Positions 41,995-61,424 of a stretch of 64,000 bases of DNA are shown one piece after another. Numbering within the stretch: the first letter of the stretch is position 1; each line of letters starts with the position of its first letter. The position numbers and the translations under genes are program-made. The notes below the pieces were generated by a model. It was given only the letters and a program-made list of their open reading frames with translations, was not told the DNA's origin and did not search any database. This stretch comes from Desarmillaria ectypa (Eukaryota > Basidiomycota > Agaricomycetes > Agaricales > Physalacriaceae). The stretch lies in the NCBI GenBank assembly GCA_030407005.1, contig JAUDYN010000002.1:868001-932000 (forward strand). Reading direction: 5' to 3'.

Positions 41995-44900
41995 TCACCA
42001 GAACCTACATTGCTTTTCCGGTGGAGGGTTAAGCTATACGAACGCCAATCAGCGAATTCATTCCACAAGAGACGTAAACCATGTCACCTTCGCGGTCTTT
42101 GGACATTTGAACGCCTCCGCGAATTCCGGGATATTGAACACGGTTCCATCGACGCGATACTGTGAAGGCGAATGGGGGTCGGTGCGTATGCGTTGGAGCT
42201 ATTATTACCGGTGATGAGAAGGGCCCCAACAAATGGCAGATAACTCACGGCAGCAGCTGGTTTCATACTTCGCGCCCATATCCGGCCAAACGATATGAAG
42301 AATAGTTGTTCCCTATTAATAAGAATAATGAATAATATAATATATCTATATGAAAAGCACGGACTAACCTTGTAAAGTTCAACCCAGGAAGTAGGTACTC
42401 GTTCCCTTTAGCTCTGGATGTCTCAAACTGCGCTCTCCACGCCCGATAAGCCTGAATGAGTCCGGTATCGCCAATATTCTCGCCTGAGGTTCTGGAACGA
42501 TGTCATTCATAGTCAAGCTAAAATGAAATGGAACCGCTTTACAGATTGCCCTGTAATCCTCGAACGTCAGCAGAAGTCTGTGATCAGATGGAGGTGCTCA
42601 CGTTGACATGGACCTTGCCGCCTTTCCCATCATCAATTGTGTACGCTGGTAGTGATCATCATTAGCGTCTTGTACCATTACGTATATTGTAAGTGTCCTA
42701 CCAGAGTACTGCTTCACAATACAATCCTGCTTTACTTGGAAGCCATCGCTTGTCGAATTGGTCCACCACTGCTCCAGTTTGCCCTCTTGGTTGTACATTC
42801 TCCCAGCGGAGTCAAATGCGTGCTAGTCAGGTCCTCATATCAGATATGTATTAGATCTTGAAAATATCAATAGCCGCGAACCGTCAATTCGTGTGCGGCG
42901 ACATGTCCAAAAGCACCGTAAGCAAGGTAACCGGGCCTGCACGTAGAATCAAATTAGAAAAAGGCCCAAACAACAAATGATATTATGTACCAGTCTTTAG
43001 AGAAGAAAGGTGGCTGGAGGATGCCCGCGGGGAAAACGATCTGTTTGCTGTCAGCGAATGTCCGGAAATGCCACAGGATAGCCACACCTCATTGGCTGGC
43101 GGGTTGAAGTAGGCGTTGACTGTAGAAGGAAACATCTCCCAAGCCTCCGGATCCCGGTTTTTGCCCAGCTGGAACCATTCCTTAACTTTCTCACTCGTAC
43201 TACGGAAGCAGAAGTAGATGAGACGCGTTAATAACGGGCCTGGACATGACAGATACCCACGTAGCACTAAGGATGTTCTGGAAGAACTTATTCTCGTCGA
43301 TTTCCACGAGTCTGTAATAGTTCGCAATAGACTCGGCGCTACGTGTGTCAGGAGATATTGGGAACCCAACTTTCACGCGTATGGCATCTGCCTTATTGGA
43401 AGCAGCTTTCGCCGATTTCTTGTCCATCCAGTCGACGTGAGAGAGTGATTGCTTGAATGCCTCGACGATGTCTATGAAACATGTTTGTTCTAGGCAAAAA
43501 ATTGAAACGGAGAAGGGCACCAACCTGTGATCAACTTGGTTCCTTTCTCTTTGGATTCGCCGCCAAAAGTTTCATTGACAAAGTACCTTCCAGTAGCAAA
43601 CCCAAGGGTGGATTCGGCCTGCCCTACACAATATTCGGCCCGATCCCCGACAGCGCCCTTCTTAATGCCAGACAACGTCTCTAACAACGACCTTTGCGCT
43701 TGCCACGCTTCCGTACCCATTCCGAGATACGGAGACAGAGAAAGAGCAGTCTGTGCGACGAGATATGTTTCGATAACATCCGCAGGGGAGTCATCAAGTA
43801 TCTCCGAGAGTGACTCAGCATATGGCGGGTACGTCAAAATAACATTGTTTGGAAAATTTCGAGGAGTGAATGTCGAGAAGTAGTCTGAGAAACGAATCTG
43901 GGGTAAGGTCGTCGTCAGGTTTGAGAGCGGAACTGGGTTGTAAGTGGCGACTGGATCTTCTTGCAGGATATCCCTGAAAACACAAATTAGCCATTGGTCG
44001 GAGCGAGCGTGCGGAGCCCTACAGATCGAGACTAGCATTCGCTATCCTTGTCTCAAACTTGACAACCTTCTTAGCGAGCTCGTGCGCCCTTTCAGTTTGA
44101 TTGACCGGTTGTTTACCACCATCCTTGTCATCGTCATCTTCACCCCAAGGAGGCCAAGGCCAAGGAGGCCAGACACTTTCAGCTTGGTTTGTTAAGGGAG
44201 AGGAGTCTGACTTGAATTTGCTGCGCAGGCTTTCTTCCTCTTCGACGAGAGTCAAGAGTAGCCTTTCAATGACGTTTTGATAAGCCTCCCTAATGGACTC
44301 TTCAGTATAGTACTCCTATGATATATAAAGTCATGTCTGCGTTTACATTCTGAAATTTTATTCACCTACCTTAGAGGGAAGGCCGAATGACGGCTGGTTG
44401 AACCATAACGTCATAAAGTTAGGATCAACCCCAACGTCACCTTCGACGTTGAAAGAGAATAGAGCCTCGATGCCTGAACTGCAATTGAGGTTCCCAACCA
44501 TCAAGAATCATCTCAAAGCGTACCTCGGGAATGCAAAAATGCGATAGCGGCTGTAAGTCCTTTCTTACTCGTTCTCTCCTCTTCAGTAGCACTGCTGATA
44601 TCAGTGCTGTTCCCACGGAACAATTTTCGTACAGTCCGTACAAGATGAACCAAGGGTTCGGTGCCAATTTCGTCCAACTTGGTTTCATTGAGACACGAAG
44701 CGTACATTCCGCGAATCTTGATCAAAAGCTGTTCATCGGCTGTCGGTACCGCAGACGTTGGCTGGGGAGCCTCAAGAATCTTTTGAAGGATTTGCTTGTT
44801 CTGTACTGCTAGAGCCTCAAAGTTTCCAAAACTGCTCTTGTCTGCGGGCAAGGGATGCTCCTTGAGCCATCTACCGCCTAAAGGACTAATTAGCAATACT

Positions 44901-45550
44901 GGTGCATAACCAAGATAGAAGTCACGCACTGGAGAATTCGTAGAAGTTTTCGCAAGGATTTTGGGATGTATCTAAGGATGACAGGATGGATGCAGAGAGA
45001 ATGACACATTGCGGCGTAAGACACAGAGGCTGCACGGACTCATTGAGTTTACGTGAAATAATGACACGCATACAACGCACTTCTGGAGGCTGGACAGTCG
45101 GTTCCGGGGGGGGCAAAACCGTTTTCGTCGCGTGGGAAGTCGTAGTAGCCGTCAGTGTGTAAGTCTCAGTTGGTTTGTCCCCGTCATGACTACCGCCCTG
45201 TCCAGTGTTCAGTTTGTGTTGGACACCAGTAAAGAGGCCGATAAATATCTTTGCCACGAGATCATCGTTAGCAGTCAAACATGAAGCAACCGACAACACT
45301 CACTGAACTCAGGAGCAGCAGAATGAGCACTACCACCAGTAGTACTTTTGTGAGAGGCGTAAGAGGTTCCTGAACTACCGAAGTGATGCGCTCGCCGAAA
45401 GAGGGGCGATGCTGAAATACTTGCGCGCTTTCTCCGTCTTCGACATCAGGATCTTGGAGAAGTGGTGCTGTTTCTTCACGTCGGGAACGCGTAAGCCGGT
45501 CATCAAAGCATATTTTAGCTAGCAAGCGAACCTTCGACCGTGTCCGCCAT
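41995..45550 (-). CDS. M13 (neprilysin/ECE-type) zinc metallopeptidase
   Basis: A type II membrane endopeptidase. The preferred start at 45550 reads MADTVEETAPLLQDPDVEDG after a first intron whose removal gives exact phase; an upstream frame to 45810 is not needed. An acidic cytosolic tail precedes a membrane segment (VLLVVVLILLLLSS), then a Thr/Pro stalk. The peptidase domain has CENFYEFSCGRWL-like N-terminal motif, NAYFNPPANEIVFPAGILQP, the zinc site GHVAAHELTHAFDSAGR (HExxH, split by an intron between T and H), SGENIGDTGL with the third ligand Glu, and the terminal NPPPEKQCRFW, matching the family's C-x-x-W ending. A Trp/Pro/Asp-rich insert lies near 44140-44185. About 14 introns. Looks intact; substrate unknown. 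Confidence 0.9.
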
Positions 45551-46047
45551 GGTGACGAACTGAGAGTCGGCCTAGTCGACTCAAGAAAGCGCAGGAGTCG
45601 TGGTTGTTGTAAAAGCTGCGTCAGGGATGCCTCAAGGACAGCGCAAGGTATAGGGTACAATGAGGCCAACGAACGACGAGATGCCGAGTTTGGCAGGTCC
45701 GTCCCCACCAAATAGCGGTCCGCATATACCCGTGGAGTAGAAGCGGCTGCAGTATTTCCAGAACTTGGATCGCGATATACTAGACGACTAATCGATATTG
45801 GCTGAAGCACTGTATAATACAGGATTTTTACGACATTTCAACAGAAACCCCAGAGGCTGTCGCCCTGGAAAATAAGGTACCTAAGATAGTCCTTACAGTC
45901 ATCGCAGATCTTTACATGTTCACCCCAAAACATACAGCACCCTTAAGATCTAAGGCATTTCATCATGCGAATATCAAGCACTGACGGAAACCTCAAAATG
46001 CTTTCCAAGATTGGTTGGAGGCGGTGTGAAGAACTAAAGTAATCAAG
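45551..46047. other. Spacer between M13 promoter and GLT1 3' end
   Basis: Both neighbours are on the minus strand. A large open frame continues from the M13 first exon up to 45810 and is probably 5' leader sequence. No gene is seen. Confidence 0.5.
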
Positions 46048-53211
<7,164 letters not shown>

Positions 53212-54747
53212 AGAACTAACAAGAGGATACTGGTGGTAGCTGGTCAAAGAGGAGGAAAAATATGAATGGACGGTTGAAAAGAATTTGCAAAGTGGTCCTG
53301 GTGGAAGGAAAGGAAGAACGGATCGCGCGGACACATACCACTCCGCAGACCTCGGCCGAGCAGTACCGAAAATCCGGCGATTCTAATTGGCTCTCGACCC
53401 CGACCAAGAACGGCCCTTGCGGCTTTCCTTGAAACCTTGTGGTCGACTGACCATGTGACTTACTCTAGTGGATGGCTCACTCGGCTGGATCATGTGTGGC
53501 AGCGGTACTTAGAGGCTAGTGCTTGTTCATACATTTGGACGGGTACTAAGATGTGCAAGGGGGGTCAGGTACAGCAAAAATTAAATAGCGGACCAGACGA
53601 TCACGATTGGCGATCAAGGTGTCGGTTGATCTCGGATAGCTGGAACTTTCCTTGAATCCTGGACTCTCGCCACCATCTGCGTACGCTGTTTCCAAGAACG
53701 TGCATATTACTACTCGCTTCCAGCATCCAGTCGGAGTCTTGAACGTGGGGTAATTACAGAGCCAAGAAAAGATTCGACAAGAAATTTAGATCAAGAAGTT
53801 CTCCCGCGAGTCAATAGGATCCTGAGCTATATGTATTTACTACTCACTCCTAATGACGTTGAGAATTGATCTGAAAAAATACTGATTGCAAATGTAGTCT
53901 CAGTTTGAGCCATATCCCAAGATTTGGGGTGTACGACCCGGCACCCGACACACGCAGTGCTTGGTTTTACCCAGGTCTTCTAATTGAACCCTGGCTCGCG
54001 GGGCTGACCTCATCGGTGACGCTCTCTTCATTTCAGCGGCCGCAGAAAGTCCTTCGCAGAAGGTACCTGTATCTGGCAGAAACCGAGATAGAGTTGAGGC
54101 TATATCTGATAATCAAGAATCGGCGGCAGCACGATTGTGGCCTCGAGATGCCCCAGGTTTCAGGCCCAGGGGTGAGCACGCAAATCCAAAGTAAGAGAAC
54201 CTGGCACAACGTCCCAGTCATTTCACGTTAGTAGGACTCAGGTATGAATCAATAACAGCCATCCATTCTCAACAAGTTGAAACTTTAATACACACGCAAG
54301 ACGGAGGCTTTAATGGTATTGTACTGTATTAACTACGTTTCCTTCACACGTCGTTCTGGACAGAAGTACTTCGGTCGCATTTGACGATTGCTCAGTCAGT
54401 TATCCCCTTCTTGGATTCTGATGCAAGCACAGCGGCCTGAGACATATGATCAATCGGACACTTTACCGATGAGCTTCAATCACACCCATCAGGCAGACGC
54501 ACGTCATCAGAAATGAGTCCTTCAACATTTTTTAAGGATCAGGAATAATCGGAAGCTGACCTGCGAGCCGATTCCATTCTAGGACTGGCTATTGCATACA
54601 TGAGGTATCCGCAAGAGTATATAAATAGCGGCCTGCAGTTAATCTGGAGAGACACAAGCCGACAATTTTCCTTTAATCTGGTCTCTAGCTTCCAGTTGAC
54701 GCTGCTGAGTAGAACATGACCGTTCTGCAAAGACACGTGATACTAAC
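53212..54747. other. GLT1 upstream region and spacer to LST8
   Basis: It holds the GLT1 promoter and leader and the 3' flank of LST8. Open frames 53437-53655 and 53905-54231 (+) have no family. GATA-like words occur, but too commonly to call nitrogen-regulatory sites. Confidence 0.45.
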
Positions 54748-56269
54748 TTAGCCGGCGCCATCGTGAAGCGCGCAACAAACAGCCGCTAAAGCCAGAGAAG
54801 GCGTCAACTGCCTGCCAAAACGCTCCAGATGGGCGACCTACCCTTGTGGTGGCCGTTGTACTGCCTTACTGTCTCTCCAGATGCCATCTCCCAAAGCCTC
54901 GCGGAGTGGTCGGAGGAAGCTCCAAGGGGAAGCGATTTGAGTCACAGCAAAACAAAATAGGATTAGCTTAACGTACCTGTGACGAGATAGGCCGAATCTG
55001 CGCTGAAAGCACAATCCCATACCCACCGCTGATGCCCAGTGAGGATCTTCTCCTGCCTGAACTCAAAGTTGTGAGAGATAGACCAAATCTTGATGGTGGT
55101 ATCGGCGGAACAGGTCGCTAGGCATCTGGCACGGCAATTTATGAATGGACCACATCAAAACGAGGGGAAGAATACTTACTTCGTATCGGGGCTAAGAAGA
55201 CAACGCGTAAGATATTTGTTGTGGGCGTGGAAGGTTGTCACTGCTTGAAAGCGTGGGAGGCCAGAAGCCTCGTCGTTTAACTTCCACACGTAGCATTGGC
55301 CCTTGCAACAGCAGCCTGAAAAGTTTGTAGTATCATTATTTATAACACTCACTTTATTGTTTCCGGCAACTAAACATGAACCATCGGAAGCCAGAGTTAC
55401 CGATCGCATAGGGATATCACCCGCTGGAGTCTACAAAGAGATGAATGAATGAAACATGCAGAGCAGCGTGAGTAAGCTACAAGTTCATGAGAGCAGATGT
55501 TCTCAGACAAATCCCATTGCTTGATGCTTCCTGCCTGGTCGCACGATATCAATTCACCTTGGTTCGGATGAACGCAGACATCATTAACTGGAAATGAAAA
55601 ATGGAAATCAATACGGGAGATGGTGGAACGAAAGGGAGAAAGGTCCTGCCAGGGGCGGTATTATCGTATGTTCGATGTAGATGTGGATTTCTGGCAGCAG
55701 AAGGAGTGGATCAAAATTAGTAAGTAAAATAAGGGTTCAATCTCGTACCGAAGATCCCATATTTTGATAGTACCGTCTTCGCTTCCCGTTACCAGCCACT
55801 TTCCCTCGCTGTGAAATTGGATGGACGTGACGTTCTTGGTGTGTCCATCAAAAGTGACGAGCTGATTACAATGAGTCAAAAATACATGGTAGACCATGTA
55901 TGAGATAATTACCGGTTCGTTGGTCGCGTTGGATATTTCATAAACGTTAACCTTCTTATGTATCGCGGCAGCGAGAAGTCGCTTGCTGGAGGGTGCAAAT
56001 CAGTCGGAAGTAAACAAGGGATTTGAGCGATGGCTAACTCTGGGGATATCGCGAGGCGGTTTACTTGCTAATGACAAGGTATGAGCACTGCAATTACACG
56101 TATCGAGAAACGCACGCACACCGGATTCCCCGGTTCGAGCAATGGTTCGAGAGCATATTCCACTCCAAGCTTCCCAGAAACGAATTTCGTGGTCGTATGA
56201 TCCTGTAACCAAAATAACAGACATATCACTGGCAGTGACTGCCTTCGACGATGAAGATGGAGCTGGCAT
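54748..56269 (-). CDS. LST8: LST8-type WD40 subunit of the TOR complexes
   Basis: A seven-bladed WD40 protein that stabilises the TOR kinase domain in TORC1 and TORC2. The start [18 protein letters not shown] is followed by the highly conserved first blade [20 protein letters not shown]. Then [152 protein letters not shown], and the last blade ending [20 protein letters not shown]. About 8-9 short introns; all traced junctions keep frame. A frame further upstream (to 56371) is not needed. Intact. Confidence 0.93.
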
Positions 56270-58460
56270 TGTTGTAACGAGGTGAGGGTACTCAGCTACG
56301 AGCAATGGCCTCTCAGGCAAATAATAACAAATTCCTGCTATTTTCGTCACCGGAAAACGTTGAACATACATCCGAGGCTCCCCATGTCAATCTGAATGCT
56401 ATCTTTGACTGGGAGTTCGCACCCTGAATGGTCACCACCTGCCGAGTTTTCGTACTTTTTCTCTCTACTCTATCACCTTTCTGAGGCTTCCTGGAAAATC
56501 GGTAGTAATACACTGCAACCTCTCGGACTATTGATCCCCCTTCATACATAATGAAGTCATGAAAATGGTGCCGCTCCCTGCACTTTCGATATTACGTCCA
56601 AGGCCTGTACAGAGTCGTGCCTCCTTGGACCTTGATCTTGATTGGACCAGTTGCCCGGTTGGTGCATGATCGATTGCGTGTACCATAAACTTGGACCCAC
56701 CGTCACAAAAGCCTTCATAAACCGACATGGCGGCGGCGTATGAAGATAACCTCCAGAGATTCACACAGCAGCTTCTTTATTTCATAAATGAAATTCCATT
56801 TTCATTCGTTAAGTTTTGAGGGCCTTCTTCCCCCCAATTCCTATCACCGATCTAGTTTTCGATGGGATGACTTCGATTCGTAGCGCTTGCTGAGTACTTA
56901 ATCCTTGTGTGGTATTATGCTGGTCTCAGATAAAAGACTGGCATTCTCGCTTAACTGTCTCCCACCAGTTCGACTATTTTGGCTATGAACTCCCTGCCTG
57001 TGCGTACGCCCTTCTGTACACCGTGCCACCTAACTCAAAGCGATGCAGGTTGGTACTCGTGTTTTCTTCTGGGACACAAGAGGCCAAGTCGTATATGGGG
57101 TCATCCAATCCACGTCTCGAACGGCCGATGTATGTGGCATTTGTTTTTTTCCACTTTACGATGCGAGCGCTTTTAAACACACAGGGCACCGTGATGGTCG
57201 TTATTGTCAGCAATGGGGGACGAACCGTCACCCTGCCGTAAGCCCATCACCTTATGATATGTTCGACATGCTCAATTTTTTGGGCTAGTGCGGCAGGTGT
57301 CACACAAAATCCCAACTAAAAGATTCGTTAGAATGACTACATGTTTCGTGGCATTGTGTCTCCGGGACTTTGGCATGGATTTTTTTTCATGGGCTATCAC
57401 AAATTCTCTCTCCTCTCGGGCATATATACATTGTATCACCACTTTGCACAAGTCCCTACCACTTCCCACTCGCACATAGTAATTTATTCGCACATTTGTC
57501 ATCCAAGCTTATCAGATTTACACTACGTAGATTGGAGATCATCAAGTATTATTATATACGCTGTCGCCCCTTATGTCGTTGCGGATTTCTGAACTGGAAA
57601 TTCTAGCACTCTCACATTTTCCCACTATCAGTGATTGAAGACAAACTCAAAACCATGTGCAGATGAGGTTCAGTAGCCACAGTCAAGTAGTTTGCAGTCA
57701 TGCCCGAGAAACAATGAAATCAAAACATTATAACATATTGCACCAGTCGCACGATCGTAACTCAAAGATCAACCCCAGGATTCTTGACAGAAATCCAATT
57801 ATGTCGGACCTGTCCGCGTATAGTCTCAGGAATAAAGATGTCAACTTAATCAGCTAGCTATTCCATTGAACTGGCATGTGGTTTAACAGGTGGCCAGACG
57901 GGGTTCGTGGTTTACTGACCCTGACCGTTTGAATGAGCAAAAAGCTCAGCTCCTCGCAAGTTCAAATGTTCTCTTTGGAAATTTGACCTACTATACAAAA
58001 TACTCCCCATGGAGATGTGGTGGGATGTCCGATGGCAGCATCAGGCGATTTGGGGTATTTGACGAAAGTAGGTCCCATTGTAGCCAGCGCAAAGTGTGAC
58101 TTCTAGACAAGGCATTCGAAGGCGTGGAAGAAGTGGCACAGCGAACAATCGGAATCCTTCAGTTTGTCAAAAGTGTGAAATATAGAAGAGTGCCCATTCA
58201 CAAGGAGCGAAAGATCTATCGTTGTTCCAAAATCTCGAGCAAATTTCAAATTTACAAAGTAGCAAGCCGCGGCAGGAAGTATCGGCCTCGGGGAGGGTCC
58301 CTTTTACCAAAATTACATGACAGGGTCATCTTTCAAGTAGTACGAGGTACCAAGGACGGCCGCGGAAGAAAACGGTACCGCAAGATGTTGACATCAACGC
58401 TGAAGTGAAGTGAATTCAAATTCGGTATTCTTCCAAAGAAAGGACTTGCTGGACCTGTGC
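56270..58460. other. 2.2-kb spacer without a recognisable gene
   Basis: Promoter side of LST8 and of the carrier-like gene. Frames at 56909-57606 and 57890-58408 (+) do not resemble families and disagree in frame. A basic stretch at 58124-58408 (IHKERKIYRCSKISSKFQIY) is open but has no similarity I know. Confidence 0.45.
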
Positions 58461-58468
58461 CGTGACCA

Positions 58469-59989
58469 TTGAATTTCTCCTCCTCCTCTTCGTCTATTCT
58501 CCAACTCTACGGATCCCATTCTCAGGTGCGAAGTTCCGACTTGCGGGCTCTACAAGGATATAAATTTGACCTTGCATGGTCGATATCCGTTCATGGTCAA
58601 GGCCGATGCTGTCAAGGAGCAAACAGGCGTCGTCTCCAACAGTTCGTGACGTATTTCTCGATTTCATTTCCTTCGTATCTAACTGTCCATCTAGAGGAAT
58701 CCCAGGGTAATTTGCAAGCAGCCTTGGCCCGTACGGCTACGAGGAGTCTAGCTCTGTACTTTTCAAGACCCGTAAGACTATTTCGGCCCTCAAAAGGTAG
58801 TGTAAATCTGCCCATCTTCTATAGAATACGTGGCAATTTTATTTCTCAGTCTCCGGATGGCACACTTTAAGAGGACTGGCAGAGAAACATGGCTCGTCTC
58901 TCAATCACCGATTTCTGTCGTCGTTAGTCAAGGACCAAGGAGTAAGTAACCAATAACTATGACATTGATTGTATTTGACTCTAATAACACTGTTCAGTTC
59001 CTGGTCATACCTAAACATTTCATACCGCCTATGATAGTAAATGCCGTCCTAGGTACTGTTCTCTGGACAACTTATGCAGAAGCTTCTGCAACCGTCGAAA
59101 CGTACCTTGGCCCCCATCCAATTATGAATGCCGCGTTGTCGGGGACAATTGCAGGAGGCGCTCAGGCTATAGTCGCTGCGCCAGCAGAAAATGTTCGGCT
59201 CCTACTAGAGGGCGGAACCGTCTATCATTCGTGGTCGCATGCGTGGAAGGAAGTATTCCGGGGTACACAGTCAATTCCTTCAGCTTCAAGAAAACAGAAC
59301 ATGGAAGAGCTTCGTGAAGTTAGAAGTTGGATGAGAGAAGTAGGTGACATGGCGGGTCGCGGATGGGACGGCTGGGGCTGGGGCTGCGCTAAGGACATGT
59401 GCGGTACGTCGTCAGAAAGACGACGTCTGTTTCTCTGACTCATCTTTGCAGGGTTCGCAGTATTTTTCTCGATTTTCGAAATCACTCGACGCATTTCCGT
59501 TTCAGCAAAAGAAGCCGCGCATGACCTAATCGCTTCCAAACTTGCGATAGAGTCACCGAGCGAGAAACGGAAAGATACATTTGCGAGGCAGTTTGCACGG
59601 ACTATCCACGGTGTCACGCTTGTTACAGGAGGGGTAGAGGCTAGCCGTTACTTTGAATCGAATTGAAGTTGATGGCTTATTTCCAGGTTGTAGCTGGTTT
59701 GGCTTATGAGTTTGTTGGACGACCTTGGGACATTGCGCGGCGGACCGTGCAACTGGATCTTATCTCATCTGACCATACCGGCGGGAAGCATTCGCTATTC
59801 ATAATTCTTTTACAGAAATTTCGCGAAGAGGGTCTCACCTATTTCTTCTGGAATCCGTACAAAGTGGTAGACCACTCACGTTCATTCAGCCCTTTCCAGC
59901 GTCGTCTTGGTATCATGTTGAGGACTTTGGGTCGTGTTGGACCATGGGGCGTGGGGTTCTTAGTTTGGGAGACTTACAGTAGCTCATAG
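58469..59989 (+). CDS. Mitochondrial-carrier-like inner membrane protein
   Basis: The conserved body starts by 58700 and runs to the stop at 59987-59989: PSKVSGWHTLRGLAEKHG, FLVIPKHFIPPMIVNAVLGT, TYLGPHPIMNAALSGTIAGG plus AQAIVAAPAENVRLLLEGG (carrier-like PxxxxR/K signature degenerate), DMCGFAVFFSIFEITRRISV, TGGVVAGLAYEFVGRPWDIA and RTLGRVGPWGVGFLVWETYS. It resembles divergent SLC25-like proteins seen in basidiomycetes; canonical PX(D/E)XX(K/R) motifs are weak, so transport is not certain. The 5' end is unresolved: PTLRIPFSG at about 58500-58530 fits the family N-terminus, but linking exons to ATG 58606 or an upstream start is ambiguous. Downstream introns are canonical. Confidence 0.7.
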
Positions 59990-61424
59990 TCATTCTTTGG
60001 GGCCCAAATAACCGTGGTATCGTTTACTTTACAATTCCAGGATTCCATGTATGTTAGGCGAGCATGTATTTCATACTACAGGAAAAGCTTGGTTCCATGA
60101 TACCTGCCGAATCCCGTGCTTCTACGTCTATTCATTTGCTGCCGTCAGACTCTTTCCCATTCACAATAACGGACCGGTTCCCGACGAACCTTTTATGAAC
60201 GTGTCTACGAAACATTAATGATATATTTATGACACTAGTTAACTCTGCCGCCAACTCTCCGGGCTCTCAGGCGAACGTCGGTTATTGGCCACCATGAGAA
60301 TTCAATCTTTAATTTCGCCAACCGAAACATTCGGGCGGGATTTCACAGGTCTTCCGAGAACGCCTGAGAGTCTGACTGTCGAAAGCGTTGGAAGAGGAGA
60401 CTTTGATGACTCGTTGCCAGACCACAATACTTTTTCCAACAAATTTATCCGCGATGCACCGTTTTGATATACGCTAATATTTGCAAGTCGATCACAATCA
60501 TCCTTATATGCGCGCCATCCCCTCGGTATGCAAGGTCTTGAAACCTCATTCGATTATAATCGCGGAGTTAAAAGTATGTATTACTTGGAACGTAAGGCCA
60601 TTTTACCCACTGCATCTACTTCTTTCATCTCAGGGAGAAATCTGGGGCTGCACGCGCCATGACCGACGAAGACGTCCAGGAAAGCTCACCAATGGACCTG
60701 CGGCTTGTCGTATTTCGGACCTTATACACGTTGGCCGGCGCATTACCCTTCGGTGTCATTTCGGATTCCTCCCGTTCCCTCTGGTCGCTCTATGTACGGT
60801 CTTTATTTCACATTTCCCTGTGTTCCCAAACCAAGCATTATTTTGATCCTGTTATGGTTCCTTTATGACACCATTCATATCAGGCTGCTGTGGAACGAAC
60901 AGTTGACTACCCGCGCGCAACTGATCTCGACTTCTCTCCCCGTTTATTCTTGTCTTCACTCTGAAAGCTGCCAGTGGTGTAGATGCGGGAAGGACCGAAC
61001 CGCGAAACTTTTTACATGATCTCCAGCGGAACCTAATCGGCAGCCCTAAGACGATCATTATTTCCTCGACTGTCACGCTGTGAGGCGCCGTCTGAAGTTC
61101 ATGATGCATTTTGGGGCTTCCGCATTTTTCTGAGATGACTCCCGATTTGACATCTTTTGTGACTCCTTCTCTATTCGATCTGTATCCAAGTTTTCTTCTG
61201 TTTAAAGTCCAGGGAAAGTTTTAGATACAGAAACACTTGTACATACAGGACCCCACATCATTCCCTCAGAGCAAATTTTCTGAGTCTGCTTACGTCATCG
61301 AATTTTCGAGAATCAGCCACTCCCCCACTTTTACTTCGATCATCGTGTCGCTTTCCGTCCAACACCGTCCTGTTCACATTTCGGGTGCAAAAACAACTCC
61401 TTTCGCTCAGTATAAACCCTCGAA
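59990..61424. other. 1.4-kb spacer with small unassigned frames
   Basis: Plus-strand frames at 60285-60467 (TETFGRDFTGLPRTPESLTV) and 60659-60868 (MTDEDVQESSPMDLRLVVFR) look protein-like but do not join by splice sites into a model and match no family. The last part is the CHORD gene promoter. Confidence 0.4.

Noticed and set aside
45551..45810. N-terminal extension of the M13 peptidase
   Set aside because: The ATG at 45550 plus a first intron gives MADTVEETAPLLQ in perfect phase, and the extension has no family support.
53212..53334. N-terminal extension of GLT1
   Set aside because: It opens only with GTG; the first ATG at 53211 precedes a plausible short propeptide.
56140..56165. GGTTCGAG words resembling a tRNA B box
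   Set aside because: No A box or cloverleaf around them; they are inside the LST8 coding region.
58124..58408. Basic 94-residue plus-strand frame
   Set aside because: Opens freely but has no recognisable family, no splice context and lies in a promoter region.
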